A DNA stretch of 64,000 bases, taken from Spiroplasma apis B31. Its GTDB lineage: Bacteria > Bacillota_I > Bacilli_A > Mycoplasmatales > Mycoplasmataceae. Shown here one piece after another: positions 52,581-64,000 of this stretch. Each line of letters opens with the position of its first letter. The first letter of the stretch is position 1. The notes below the pieces were generated by a model. That model ran no database searches. It had not been told where the DNA came from and was given only the letters and a program-made list of their open reading frames with translations. The stretch is taken from NCBI RefSeq assembly GCF_000500935.1, contig NC_022998.1, positions 248,001 to 312,000 of the forward strand, written 5' to 3'. The translations under genes were made by a program, and so were the position numbers.

Positions 52581-52871
52581 ATGCGTTTTTTATTAGGTTT
52601 ACAATATTTTGCTTCTAAAAAGGGAGTAGGATCAACAAGAAACGGAAGAGATTCAGAATCAAAACGTTTAGGAGCTAAAAAAGCTGATGGGCAATTTGCA
52701 AATGCTGGCTCAATTATATTTAGACAAAGAGGAACTAAGATCCATCCAGGAAATAACGTTGGTAGAGGCGGGGATGATACTTTATTCGCTCTAGTCTCAG
52801 GTATAGTTAAATATCAAAGATTTGGGAAAAACAAAACACGTGCTGTAGTAGTTCCACAAGAAATAAAATAA
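52581..52871 (+). CDS. rpmA: Ribosomal protein bL27 with Prp-cleaved N-terminal extension
   Basis: 96 residues. The N-terminus RFLLGLQYF then ASKKGVGST shows the Prp site (cut between F and A), leaving a mature L27 that starts ASKKG. Motif [22 protein letters not shown] is typical. AAGGAGG precedes the ATG. Confidence 0.95.
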   Translation: MRFLLGLQYFASKKGVGSTRNGRDSESKRLGAKKADGQFANAGSIIFRQRGTKIHPGNNVGRGGDDTLFALVSGIVKYQRFGKNKTRAVVVPQEIK

Positions 52872-52900
52872 AAAAGACTCTACAAAAGAGTCTTTTTTTT
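52872..52900 (+). terminator. Terminator after rpmA
   Basis: AAAGACTCT / AGAGTCTTT stem with a T run. Confidence 0.85.
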
Positions 52901-52913
52901 AAAAGAGGTTAAA

Positions 52914-53750
52914 ATGAACACATTGATTGCAATTTCTATCACACTATTATTAGCCTTCTGTGCTTTAGGTTTATTTGTTTTTATTTATTTAATCAAGAAT
53001 AATAACTTAAAAAAGGTCGAAAAGGAACTTGCAAATTTCAAAATGAAGTTTTCAAACGACACAGATAAAAAAATCTTTTTAAAAAACCACAACTTTTATG
53101 AGAATTTTAATATTTTCCCTTTTAAAAGTGACTTTTTAGAAACTAGAAAGAACATAAATGATAATAACTTAGTTGAGTTTTTATCAAAAACTCAAAACAG
53201 TTTTTATATTTTTTGAGCTTCAAAAGAAAGAGAATTGTTCGAATATTTAGAACAAATTTCAAAAGAAACTAAAAATAAAAATTTACCGGTGATAAAGTTA
53301 TATCGTAAATTTAGTGAACAAAGCTTTCAAATTTTCAATAATACATTTATAAAAAGAATAATGGATACAACTCACTTAAACTCAGTCAAACTTATTGATG
53401 ATTTTTTCAAAAATATAGTTGATAAAAGTTTTCAAACCTTCTCTAATGAATTGGATAAATTAACAAAAATAATCATTGATGAAGTACCAATAATAGAAAA
53501 ATTTAACCATCAAAGTGATAGTTGAAATGAGACTGATGATAATAAAAATAGAGTAGATGAAGAAAATCTTTTAAGGTGTTACAAATTATTGGGTGTAACG
53601 AAAGAAACATCAAACGAATCTATAAAAAAGGCATATCGTAGCTTGGCAAGAAAGTATCACCCAGATAAAAATAAAACGATCGAAGCCAAAGAACTTATGG
53701 CTCAAATCAATAATGCATACGACATAATCAAAAAACACCGCAATATTTAA
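52914..53750 (+). CDS. Membrane-anchored J-domain protein
   Basis: 278 residues in code 4. Residues 5-28 are a membrane anchor, 30-210 a Lys/Phe-rich helical region, and the last 60 a J domain (CYKLLGVTKETSNESIKKAYRSLARKYHPDKN) with the HPD tripeptide that stimulates Hsp70. No Gly/Phe or zinc region, so it is not DnaJ itself but a DjlA-like or specialised co-chaperone. Substrate unknown. Confidence 0.85.
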
Positions 53751-53785
53751 ATAACAAGCATATAATAAAAAAGGAGGTAACAAAA

Positions 53786-55135
53786 ATGAAAGTGGATAAA
53801 AAAGACTTATTAGATAATTATTTCCCCAAAGCATTGGATGAAATAAAAAAAGTGGTTGCTATGCCATCTTATCGTAAAAATTTAGAAAAAGGAAGCCCAG
53901 TAGACCAAGATATACGTAACGTTCTGGATCATTGTATAAATTTATGTAAAGAATTTGGATTTAAAACATTTATAGCTCCCGATTATAGATATGGTTATGC
54001 AGATTATGGAGACTCTGACAAATTATTCGGTATTATTTGTCATTTGGACGTAGTCCCAGCTGGTAATATTTCAGAATGAAATACTCCTCCATTTGAACCA
54101 ATTGAAAAAGATGGTAAATTGTATGGTAGAGGTTCATTTGATGACAAAGGACCAACAATGGTAAATATTTTTGCCTTTAAGTATTTAATCGATAACGGAT
54201 TTAAACCTGACTACACCGTACGATTTATATTTGGTACAAGTGAAGAAACTAATTGAGAATGTATGGAAGCATATGTAAAAAATGAAAAACTTTGTGATTT
54301 AGGTTATGTTCCTGATGGACATTTTCCAGTGGTTTATGCGGAAAAATGGATAAGCGATGTGGATTTATTAGGAAATTTTAGTTCAGACTTTGAGATAAGT
54401 GGTGGAGAAGTTTATAATGCGATAAATGACTTAGTAACATATAAAGGACCTAAATTAGAGGAAATTAACAATTACTTAAAACAAAATAGCATCGAAACTT
54501 ATATAGATGAAAATAAGCTTTTTGTAAAAGGAGTATCATCACATGGTAGTCTACCGCATAAAGGAGTGGCAGCTTCATCTTGACTTTTAAAAGCAATTAA
54601 TGAAGTAGGATTGAAGCATCCATTAGCACAATTTGTAAGTGAATATTTTCATTTAGACTATAATATGGAAAAACTATTTGGAGATATCTCAGATGAAACA
54701 GGTTCACTTACTGTATGTAATGGAATCATAGAAGTTACAAAAGAAGATTTTAGATTTACAATTAACTTTAGGGTGCCGTGTACACGTAATCCGCATAGAG
54801 ATGTAAATGAAAAATTAAGAGATTTTTTAAAACCACTAAATATAGACTTAAAAGTGGTTGCTGTTGAAAACAGTGTTTATTTTTCTAAGGAAAGTGACGT
54901 AGTTCAAAAAATCATGTCAGTTTATCAAGAAGTTACTGGTGATTTAGAATCAGAACCAATAGCTATTGGGGGAGGAACTTTTGCAAAGTCAATGCCAAAT
55001 ATGATAGCTTTTGGAGCAGAGTTTGATTTAGAGGAATCAACAATGCACGCTTACAATGAATATGTTAAGATAGATGACTTAAAAAAAATGATGGAAATAT
55101 ATGCAAAATCAATTGCTAAATTAACAAAATTTTAA
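53786..55135 (+). CDS. pepV: Dipeptidase PepV-type (M20 family)
   Basis: 449 residues. Metal-ligand motifs GIICHLDVVPAG, YGRGSFDDKGP, FGTSEETNWE and GGGTFAKSMPN are all there, with the M20 lid domain between. It splits Xaa-Xaa dipeptides, sensible for an auxotroph. AAGGAGG before the ATG. Confidence 0.92.
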
Positions 55136-55191
55136 AGGAATAGATTTTCATTTTTTTTGTTATATCATTAACACAAAGGAGGAAAAAAAAT

Positions 55192-55713
55192 ATGAATAAA
55201 TCAATTACTGAAAATTTACAAAATTATATAAATGAACATGCGAAAATGCAATTGACTTGTTATAACTTGAGTAATTCTTGTGATAAATTGGGTTACCCTG
55301 GATTTACACATTTCTTTCAAGTTCAAGCGCAAGATGAATTTCTTCACCAAAGAAGAATTATGAATTACCTACTAGATAGAGGAGAAAAGTTCAAAGTTTC
55401 TTCGATAAATGTTGAGGTTAAGGAATTCGATAATATAATCGATATTTTAAATTATTATAAGTCAATGCGAGAAATGTTCTCACACATGACTGATGATTAC
55501 ACAGAAAATGCTAAATCAGAAAAAGATTACACATCTGTGAAATTTTACGAGTGATTCTCAATTGATTTCTGTGAAGAGATTTCTGAAATTTCAGATATAA
55601 TCGACTGATTGAAAATGTCTAATGGTAATCATTATTCTGTTGATAAACAAATGAAAAAAAGAGAAAACCCAGATACATTGTCTGTTGTCGATCCTTTTGC
55701 GCCGCATAATTAA
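55192..55713 (+). CDS. Ferritin-like protein with altered ferroxidase site
   Basis: 173 residues, four-helix ferritin fold: INEHAKMQLTCYNLSNSCDKLGYPGFTHFFQVQAQDEFLHQRRIMNYLLDRGEKF. Aligned by eye with FtnA, Glu-50 and His-53 (EFLH) are kept, but Glu-17 is Gln (KMQL) and Glu-94 is not evident. Iron storage or protection of DNA/protein from iron is likely, with weak or no ferroxidase activity. AAGGAGG before the ATG. Confidence 0.78.
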
Positions 55714-55716
55714 AAA

Positions 55717-55743
55717 ACTGCAAGTATCAAAATACTTACAGTA
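55717..55743 (+). terminator. Hairpin after the ferritin-like gene
   Basis: ACTGCAAGTAT / ATACTTACAGT with one mismatch and a 4-nt loop, no long T run; probably a terminator for converging genes. Confidence 0.5.
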
Positions 55744-55789
55744 TAGTTATAATAATCAAATAACATAACTTTTTTTCGAAAGTTTCATG

Positions 55790-57184
55790 TTATTTTTTTA
55801 TTTTTGTCTTTTTTATTTTTTCTTTTCTTTTGAACAAACTTTTGAAACCTAAGTTATCTTGGTCTGGTAGGAAAAGGTTTAACATTAATCCTAAAAATGT
55901 TGCCAAGAATAAGCCTGTTATTTCAAAAGAACTTGCAATTTTTATGGTAGAACCAGTAATACTCATTCCGATACCTGTAGCAAGAACTACTGATGAAATG
56001 ATTATATTTTTGGCGTTTTTGAAATCTACTTTTTCATCTATCATAATTTTTATACCGTTTGAACTTATCATTCCAAAGAGCATTAAGCTTATCCCCCCAA
56101 GCACTGGCTTTGGAATCATAATTATTATTTGATTTATTGGTGCTATGAAACTCATGATTATTGCCATACAAGCTGCAAGACCTGTAACCCATACACTAGC
56201 GACCCTTGTTATACCAACAACACTCGTATTCTCAGCATACGTTGCATTCGGTGGTCCACCAATCAATCCAGATAATCCCATTGCTACTCCATCAGCCATC
56301 AATGTTTTACTAATACCAGGATTTTCAATGTAGTTTTTATTTGTCATATTACCAATGTTTATATGATCACCAAGGTGTTCTACCATAGTTACTAATGAGA
56401 TAGGTACAATAGCAACTAATGCAGGTCCTATCTTCGAACCGTCCACATTTCAAATACCTTTAAAGCTTGGATACCATTCTCAAGAAGACACATTAGTTAT
56501 TAAATCAGTATCTAATAATTTATAACCATAACCTGATAATGAATAGTGTAATATCACTGTAAATACATAACCTATGACTAAAGCAATCAATATAGGTATA
56601 ACTCTTAAAAATGATTTTGCTTTTAACATGAACATCGCTGCTGTTAAAAATACTATAATTCCTATCAAAATTGATAATCATTGTGGATATTGCTTAGTTG
56701 AATCTCATATAAAACCAATATCACTTAATGCACTTTTGACTGCACTAAGCCCAATTATACAAATAATAGGACCAATAACCACTGGTGAGAAGGCTTTCTT
56801 AATTCATTTAATGCCCGTTCAATGAATGATGAAACCAACTAATATATATACTAGTCCAACTGCAAATACAGCGATAAAAACTGCATTATGCCAATCCTTT
56901 CATCCTAATCCGATAACCGTCATATATGCTAAACTACTCCCTAAATAAATAGGTACTTTAGCCATCGTTAATGCAATATAAATTAATGTACCAAACCCTG
57001 AACAAAAAAGGGCCATAGATATATTGATAACTGTTTCATTTGCTAACCCGTTTATAATAATTGGTACTAATACTGTAGCGCCAAACATTGCGAATACATG
57101 TTGTAAACTTAATACTAACCATTGTCCAATATTTTTTGGTTTTTGATGGGGTTGAAGTATTAAATCATCTGTTTTATTTTCCAT
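55790..57184 (-). CDS. Uracil/xanthine permease family transporter (UraA-like)
   Basis: 464 residues, 12-14 membrane segments, NCS2 family: LQHVFAMFGATVLVPIIING at the start, VAIVPISLVTMVEHLGDH (the substrate-binding Glu-His loop) and GLIGGPPNATYAENTSVVGITR in the middle. MVEHLGD favours uracil. GGAGGA before the ATG. A leader peptide and terminator lie upstream. Confidence 0.9.
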
Positions 57185-57246
57185 TTTTTCCTCCTACATC
57201 TATTTATTCATAAAAAAACCAGTCATATATAAATGACTGGTAATAT
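57185..57246 (-). terminator. Attenuator-type terminator upstream of the permease
   Basis: On the minus strand ACCAGTCAT / ATGACTGGT with a 6-nt loop and seven T (about 57209-57243), between a small leader frame and the permease gene. Confidence 0.75.
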
Positions 57247-57330
57247 TTAAAAATAAAATACAATTTGAAAAGATCTCTTTGATTTATTAGATTTGATTCC
57301 TTTATAAACTACAAATTTCTTTAAAAACAT
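57247..57330 (-). CDS. 27-residue leader peptide of the permease gene
   Basis: ATG 57330 behind CGAGGTT; it reads MFLKKFVVYKGIKSNKSK.. and ends with TAA a few bases before the terminator stem. It is Lys, Ser and Phe rich. The order peptide, terminator, permease suggests attenuation by translation or by a bound factor. No PyrR-type consensus was seen. It could also be a chance frame. Confidence 0.45.
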   Translation of the reverse strand: MFLKKFVVYKGIKSNKSKRSFQIVFYF

Positions 57331-57559
57331 AATAACCTCGAAACTTTTCTTAAAAGTTATTATACACAATAGTAAAAGAATTTCACTTTTTTTTCAAAAA
57401 AATAAACTAATAAACTAATAAACTTTTATGACTTCTAAAAGATAACTTTCTTGATATATATAACGATTATGTTATAAAATTAGAATAACTTAGAGTAAAA
57501 GTTTACCTATTTTATATAAATATATTTAATAAATAAAATACAAGGAAGTGATTAACACT
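57331..57559. other. Intergenic region between divergent genes
   Basis: AT-rich, with an AACTTTT / AAAAGTT hairpin at 57341-57358 and short repeats of AATAAACT near 57401-57424. It must contain both promoters; I cannot place them firmly. Confidence 0.4.
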
Positions 57560-58267
57560 ATGAACAATTTAAAAAAGAAAAATGTACTTTTTAGAGTATT
57601 TATTAGTCTAGTAATATTGCATTTAGTTTTAATTACTACTGGGGACTCTAGCGGATTAGTTTATTTAAAATATCTAAATAGAAATGTGAGCTTGTTACTA
57701 CAAACACTGTTTTTAGTTATAATTTTGTTTTTAATTATATTCGAATTTATAAAGCTATTATCAAAGATAGAGTTAAAGATTTATGAGCCATCTCAATGAA
57801 AAGAATTAAAGTTTAAAAAAGAGTTAATATTAGATTTGATACAATTAACATTTTTAATTGCTCCTTTTATAATTATTTCACTATATGATAATTTCGCAAA
57901 TATTATTGTTACTACTGAAATAAGATTTTTATACTTTTATATTTCATTACTATCACTTATTATAATTATGAACATAATAGTTTTTTGTCTTTTTGTATCT
58001 TATATAAATATAATAAAAAGATTACAAATTCTAAATCATAATATAGAAATTGTATATAACTTTTCAACATTGAACATTGAAACAATGTTTTTTTCGGTGC
58101 TTTATTTTAATTGATCAGTTTACGAAAAAGACTTTGACCATATAATTTCTACATATATGGTTAACAAAAATAAGGACATAATGATCAAAATAAAAGAAAT
58201 GAAGTCATCGTTTTTAAATAAATATAAAAAGAATATAGATCCACCAAGAAATACACACCAAATATAA
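57560..58267 (+). CDS. Four-helix membrane protein, paralogue of the protein at 63553
   Basis: 235 residues; ATG 57560 preferred, with AAGGAAG 11 nt ahead, over GTG 57548. Four membrane segments in two pairs (about 10-30, 46-68, 95-115, 122-148), a polar C-terminal tail. The order of helices and short motifs (FLVIILFLIIFEFIKL) match the protein starting at 63553. Unknown family. Confidence 0.7.
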
Positions 58268-58321
58268 TTTAAGTAGTTTAATGAAAAACTGCTATTTTTC
58301 TAAACTCAACTAGAAAAAAAC

Positions 58322-58393
58322 AAATATACACTGCACGAACCTAAAAAACAAGTGAGAGCTTTCTTTAGGTAATAGCATCTTTTGTGTATATTT
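58322..58393 (+). promoter_or_regulatory. Structured leader RNA before the large permease
   Basis: A 10-bp perfect closing helix AAATATACAC / GTGTATATTT encloses TGC/GCA and a 7-bp helix ACCTAAA / TTTAGGT with internal loops. It ends 22 nt before the start codon. No T run, so it is not a terminator. It fits none of the riboswitches I can recall. Confidence 0.55.
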
Positions 58394-58415
58394 TAATTAT
58401 AGATAAGAGGTATGT

Positions 58416-61400
58416 ATGAAAAGACAAAAACTTTTTTTCAAAAACACATTCAAAAATCTAATAAAAAATCAATTGCAACTAATAATGGTTATTTTATTAA
58501 TATTTTTATCTGTTTTTGTTTTCACTTCAACTAATTCAACTGTAAATAGATTGAAAAACAGTAACGCTCAGTTTTCGTTAAAGAGTAATTTACATGATGC
58601 AATTGTGGATTTAGATAATATTGGATACAAGTATACAGAAGATGATGCTTTTAGAGAAATTTCAAATGAAGAAGTAAGAAATGAAGCTATTTTTTCATAC
58701 TTGAAAAATAGCTTAGAGAAAAGAGGATTAAGTTTTGATTTTGATAGAGTGGAATCTAGAAAAATTACTCTTAATAACGAAAAAACTTTAAAAATAATAG
58801 GATTAGATACAGCTAGAAGTGTTGATAAATTTGTAGTAACAGAAGGTATGAAATTAGATACTTGAAAAAGTTATGAAAAATCTTTATATGACCTTACTAC
58901 TAGATGAGTATATTTATCTGAATCTTTTGCTCAATCTAACAACATAAAAATAAATGATATAGTTAGATTCGACGAGGACTCATTTGGTTCATCAATTTTA
59001 GTTAAAGATAGTAAAACTAAAAAAGTCAATATTGATGACTACAAAAATCAAGATATTAACGAATGAATTAAAAACTCTGACTATTTTAATATGAATTGAT
59101 TTCAAGTAGTGGGATTTGGTTCAAGTGCAGACTTTGCAACACCAATAATTGATAACACATCTCCACTACCAAATGCTAAAAATGAAGGGTTAGCATACGT
59201 TAATCCAAAAGCCTTTGGATGAAACAAAAGTTATGCTGTTAATATTTTTAACGAGAGGGTAATCAAAAAGTTAAGTGAAGTAATCCCTGATATTAACAAT
59301 TTCAAAATAAATTACTCAAGTACTGAATTGCAATCAAAAGAAACAATTAAGGTAGTCTCAAAACAAGATAAAGAAACTTATTACTCAATTAAATTTAATA
59401 ATCAGGAAACCAGTGTTAATGATTTATCTAAAATTTTGAACTCTTATTTAACAGATCGAGTAGAATCTAAATCCGTTGGACTAGACTCATATTTTAGTAG
59501 TTCTTTACAAAACTCAAATAAAATCGTTTACAGTTTAAACGATAAAGATTACTCTATGCATTGAAGAACATCTATGTTCGGAGAGATTTTAAAGTATTTT
59601 AGTTTAGTAATGTACACAACAGCTGCAGCTATAATCTTAATTGGTATTGTAATTTTAGTAATTATGTTAAAAAATGAGATTGAAAAATCATTTAGTCAAA
59701 ATGGAGTTTTAATTTCACTAGGTTACACACCAAGAAGTTTAATTATATCAAACTGTTTATATCCTTTCTTCATATCTCTAATTGGTGGAATTTTAGGATA
59801 TTTTATTGGTCTACCATTTCAAGTACTAGTAAAAAATATTTTTTCTAATTACTTTACCATACAGTTTGCTGGTATTGACCCCTCAATAGTGGGTCTTGCG
59901 GCCTTGGTATTTGGATTATTTTTCTTACTATTGTCAATTACGTTGTTAACTTACTGAATAATATTGAGTAAATACTCAACTTTGCAAATGATTAATTATG
60001 AAAATATATCTACAACTAATAAATTTAAAATTAAATTGAAGAAATTCTTAACAAAATCTAAAAAGTTTGACTCAAGATTTAAAGGTGCTATTCTTTCTTC
60101 ATCTATTTCAAAATTTGTTTCAATTATTTCAGTAATGCTTATTGCTTCGTTTTTAGTAACTATTGGTGTGGTTTCTCCAAGCATACTTAATAATTATTTA
60201 AAATCTTCATATATTGATAATAAATACGACAATAAGGTTGAGTACTATTCACCAAGCTATAATATACCAACATCATTTTACAAAACTTATAATCCCGGTA
60301 GTGAAAGTGTTTTACCAACCGATGATTCTGAAAAGTTATACAATATGTACTTAAATAATACAATTAGTGCAGATGTCTATAGTCCAAAAGAAGATGTTGG
60401 AACTCTAACAGATTTACTTTATAAAAACTTAAATAAAAAGTTTTTAACAAATCAAGATTTAAAATTAGAGGTTCCAGATGGAGTCGATAAAAACACAGCT
60501 TATACAAGTGTTATATCAGGTGTTTGAAATGATTACTCTTATTTTGGATTAAACAATTTTATAGAAAAGAAACAATTATTTGAGTTTATTAAAAATTCAG
60601 TTAGTTTAAAAGAACATCTTGATGAGTTAGAAAAATTAAGACTATTTTATATTAATTATCGTAAAACAATTGGTTTAAATTATATCAAGGACATGTATTA
60701 CGACAAAGATAGTGGTGTTATACGTCCTAACGGTGAGCAAGCTAAAAAAGATTTGATAACAGAAGATGATTTAAACGATGACTTACAAGAACTAAAAAAT
60801 GCAAACCCAGATTTCACACCAATCTTATCTAAGGGAAAAATTCAAGGAGATAAAGATCTTGAATTAAGTTTTTATAATGTTCTGGAAAAAGAAGGGTATT
60901 CAGTAGTAGGTAAAAGAGTCATTACTATTTATAACTGAATAAAAGCATTCTTTATAAATAACCTTCAACAAGGATTCTTGCAAGGTATCTATGTAAGTTC
61001 ACCACAACAAGTAAGAAAAATAATGAATGATAGTTTATCTGATGACTCTAAAGAGTTTAATGTTGGTTTCAATGTTATACCTTATAATGATAAAACTGAT
61101 GATTTAGGTGTATATTTGAATGCTGCTATAAATAATACTAATTTCAAGATTTATGGAATCGAGCAAAGCAATAAAACACAAAATTTAATTAATGAAAGCA
61201 AAAAAAATCTTAGCTCTTCATTTGAAAATTTAAATGATATTGTAATAAATGAAACCCTAGCCAAGCAATTAAATATCAAAGTTGGAGATAATATCGATGT
61301 TGATCATATTATTGAATCTTTAAACAACTCAAAAGGTCCTATCAAATTAGATTCATGAGATACTACGCAAATGAACGCTCAGAATAGTGGCTACACAAAT

Positions 61401-62522
61401 CAGCAGGAATTATATTCAAGGTCACTAATAGACCAAAAAGAAAAAGGATGGAAAAATAAATCGATTAGTGAAGAAACAAACGAATTTATTTACAATACCA
61501 ACCTTGACCCTTCACAACAGTCTTTAATCAAGCCAACTGTTATGTCACAAAAAGTTTCTGAAGGTAAAGTTTTCAAAAGTAATGAAACTATAAATACTAC
61601 TTATAAGGTTGTTGGGATCTCTAGACAATACGGAAATCCAAAAGCTTGAATACAGAATGAACAAGCTAAAAAAATAGCTAAATTTGATGAAACTAAGGCT
61701 GTTTTATTTCAAATATTTTTAGAAGAATGAAGAGAACCTAAAAATACTCCAAAAGAAATGGAAGACTTTAAAAAAAATATAAATAAATGGAAACTTACTA
61801 CTAATAACGAAGGAAATACTCTTAAAAATTATCAAGACAAGTTTAAGGACTTTTTGGAATCAGATATTGCTAATTTAGACAAAATTTTGAAGCTATTTGA
61901 AAATGAGTACCCTTTATTTAATTACAAAACTTCTCAGGATACATCGTTCTCAGATATTTCTAAGGGGTTAACTTCATCACAAAAATTTGGAGACTTCTCA
62001 AGTTATGGATTAAATGGTGGTGAAACAAGTAATGGTTCAATGAATGCATACAAAACAGGAGCTATCAATGATGCTCTAAAAATAGACTTAGCAGAAAATA
62101 TAGCAAATAGAATAGCACAAAATATTAAGTTTGTTATATATGTGATAATAGCTATTGCACTTATTCTTTGTTTGATAATAATTATGTTGATTGTTAACTT
62201 AGTTATTGTTAAAAACCAAAGAATAATAGCTGTTATGAAAGTTTTAGGATACAAAAATAGATATTTATTGAAGTTATTTATAGGTATGTATATTCCTTTG
62301 GTTATAATTACTTCAATTATTGGGTATGGAATTGGAATTGCAGTTTGTGCAGCCATAATATCTAATTTATACCAATCTTCAATTGTTTTACCATTCTTTG
62401 CATTTACATGGTGATATCCAATTTTAACATTAACAATCGTAGGTGTAATATACACTTTATCTTCAACAATTAGTTGAAATATACTTAAAAGAATTAGATT
62501 ACTTTTAGCAATTCAAGAGTAA
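58416..62522 (+). CDS. FtsX-type ABC transporter permease, very large
   Basis: 1,368 residues in code 4; cut into ten or more pieces in the standard code. One N-terminal membrane segment (~22-42), a ~340-residue outside domain, three segments (~389-514, with KNEIEKSFSQNGVLISLGYTPRSLI), another segment (~565-590), a ~630-residue outside domain, and three final segments (~1230-1360, with VKNQRIIAVMKVLGYKNRYLLKLFIGMYIP). This doubled FtsX layout is that of MacB/LolE-like permeases that handle lipoproteins or peptides. No ATPase gene is adjacent in the window. Confidence 0.88.
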
Positions 62523-62535
62523 AAAAGGAGGAACT

Positions 62536-63507
62536 ATGAAAAAACTACTTAATTTATTTACAGGTATTTTGATGCTTTCTTCATCAACAAACATGTTGGT
62601 CTCTTGTAGTGCGGGATCTGGTTCGTATGATGAAATAAAACGTCCAAACCCAGTCTATCCATTTCAAAAAAAAGGTTTTGAAAAATTTCAAGAAGACAAA
62701 TTAGATATTAGTAAGTATGTCTATACTTATGATTTGATAAAGGATGTCAACAACGCTTTTGAGATAGCTGGTTATAATTTGGATAATTTAAACTATACTG
62801 TTTATAGAAATGCTTCTTTATTAGAAAAAAGTTTAGATGATAACTTACTAAGAAATGGGACTTACAAGTTTATAGTAACTAACAAGTTAGCTCCAGAAGA
62901 TGAATTGATTTTTCAAATGAATGTTACAAGTTCAAGATATTTACCTGATATAGTAAGAACCCTTAAACTTGGTGATATTAATGACAATCGCAAAAAAACA
63001 GTATTAATGAAAATGATGTTTATGAATTTAACATTAATCAAATTTATCGATGAAATAGCAGAAGAGATGTTAAAGGAAGATGCAAATATAACAATAGAAG
63101 AGAATAAAGCTATAATTAATTTTGGTGATTTTGATAAAGAAAAAAGAAAAAGCTTTTATGGAGAAATTATATTAGAATTCAACATTAAGAAATCAGAAGA
63201 ACCTTGACCTGGTGAAAAGGATATCAATGAATTAGCTGGTGAAGATGCAAAGAATGAACTTGGCGTTTTGTCATCTAAAAAACCTTTTTCCATAATTATG
63301 CAATATATTACATTAAACTTTGCATCTCGCTTAGACCTTTTGGGTATTCTTATAAACGATCTTAATATTGAAGGCGCAAAAATTGATTTGAAAGGTTCAA
63401 ACAAGTTCACGGCAACAATTAAAACACGTGAAAAAGTAGGTAATGATGAATATCCTACAAAGTTAAAGGGAACATTAGAGTTAACCTTTACTTATTTTGA
63501 AACATAA
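62536..63507 (+). CDS. Lipoprotein
   Basis: 323 residues, AAGGAGG before the ATG, 13 bp after the permease stop. Signal MKKLLNLFTGILMLSSSTN, lipobox LVSC with Cys 24, then a beta/alpha mature chain with internal similarity of FGDFDKEKRKSFYGEIILEFNI and the C-terminal KLKGTLELTFTYF. It could be a partner or cargo of the FtsX permease. No family recognised. Confidence 0.8.
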
Positions 63508-63552
63508 TTTTTATAATATAGTAAACTAATTCAAAGAAAGAGTGGTGAAATA

Positions 63553-64000
63553 ATGAACATTCAAAAGAAAAAACTTTTATATTCCTCAATTGGTGTTTTG
63601 TTATTTTTACACATTATTTCAAGCACTCTTATTGAACTAAATGTAATAGAAAAACCTTTAATGTTTGACTTTGCTTTTAGTACTTTAACAAACCTTATAT
63701 TTTTAATATCACTATTATTTGCTATCATAATTGAATTGATTAAACTTTATTATCAGTTGATAAGTAGTTTTTATAAAATCATTAACATTAAAAAACTCCA
63801 CTCCACTCATGAAATAATTAAGAACTTAACTCAATTTACATTGATTGTTCTTCCAATTTTATTTTTAAATTATTATGATTTTTTAAGCCTTGAGTTTATT
63901 GATATAAATACAAAAGTTCTATACTCCATAATTGGATTAGATTTTATATTAGTGGCATGTGCTATCATATTATTATTTTTGATGCTAGCAGTGGATATAT
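63553..64000 (+). CDS. Four-helix membrane protein, 3' partial
   Basis: 149 codons to the window edge. It starts MNIQKKKLLYSSIGVLLFLH with helix order like the protein at 57560 (first pair, polar linker, second pair). The SD is weak (AAAGAGTGG, slightly far). The end is outside the window. Confidence 0.65.
   Translation, partial: MNIQKKKLLYSSIGVLLFLHIISSTLIELNVIEKPLMFDFAFSTLTNLIFLISLLFAIIIELIKLYYQLISSFYKIINIKKLHSTHEIIKNLTQFTLIVLPILFLNYYDFLSLEFIDINTKVLYSIIGLDFILVACAIILLFLMLAVDI

Overview
The window reads as a low-GC mollicute chromosome, most likely a Spiroplasma (arginine-fermenting, Apis-clade-like; genus by inference). TGA must be read as tryptophan: almost every gene is cut into pieces in the standard code and joins into one intact frame in code 4. 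There are no cell-wall synthesis genes, there are several lipoproteins with a lipobox, and the genes are tightly packed with short hairpin/T-run terminators.

Layout. 1-5764: sugar uptake (partial oligosaccharide-type PTS EIIC with a long coiled-coil N-terminus, its IIB with a probable ATT start, a MupG/DUF871 protein, a small membrane protein, a glucose-family EIICB). 5736-20652: a 14,917-bp phage-like element, all genes on the minus strand, inserted in the last codons of that EIICB gene. 20710-21596: two small genes, one with a phage-minor-head-like Cys/His motif. 21727-26389: arginine deiminase operon (arcA-argF-antiporter-arcC), then argS. 28500-29755: L20-type leader, infC, rpmI, rplT. 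30842-33700: a three-part helicase/nuclease/exonuclease fusion. 33805-36419: trpS, nadK, a degenerate IIB-like protein, rhodanese. 36689-40639: membrane proteins, an RNase J homologue that has lost its catalytic residues, a lipoprotein. 40809-48514: ftsK, uvrC, MATE, greA, rsmI. 48558-48845: double-glycine-leader peptide. 48890-51563: copper operon csoR-copZ-copA with an operator-like palindrome. 51629-52871: L21 leader, rplU, prp, rpmA. 52914-57184: membrane J protein, dipeptidase, ferritin-like protein, uracil permease. 57560-64000: membrane protein, large FtsX-type permease, lipoprotein, and a second four-helix membrane protein running off the end.

The main discovery is the 14.9-kb element. 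It encodes a terminase large subunit, a portal-like protein, a probable major capsid protein with a scaffold-like gene before it, an SSB-like OB protein, a RuvC-like nuclease and several unknown virion-type proteins. It has no tyrosine or serine integrase. Its only mobility gene is a full-length IS3/IS150-type DDE transposase, encoded 45 bp downstream of the terminase. The element is bounded by 24-bp terminal inverted repeats (23 of 24 identical) with a 3-bp direct repeat (GTA). Deleting it rebuilds a clean end of the PTS gene (..QLGK stop). It therefore looks like a tailed-phage genome that moves as an IS3-type transposon. A GC-rich structured RNA of about 210-250 nt with its own terminator lies directly before the terminase gene and may be a packaging RNA or another phage RNA.
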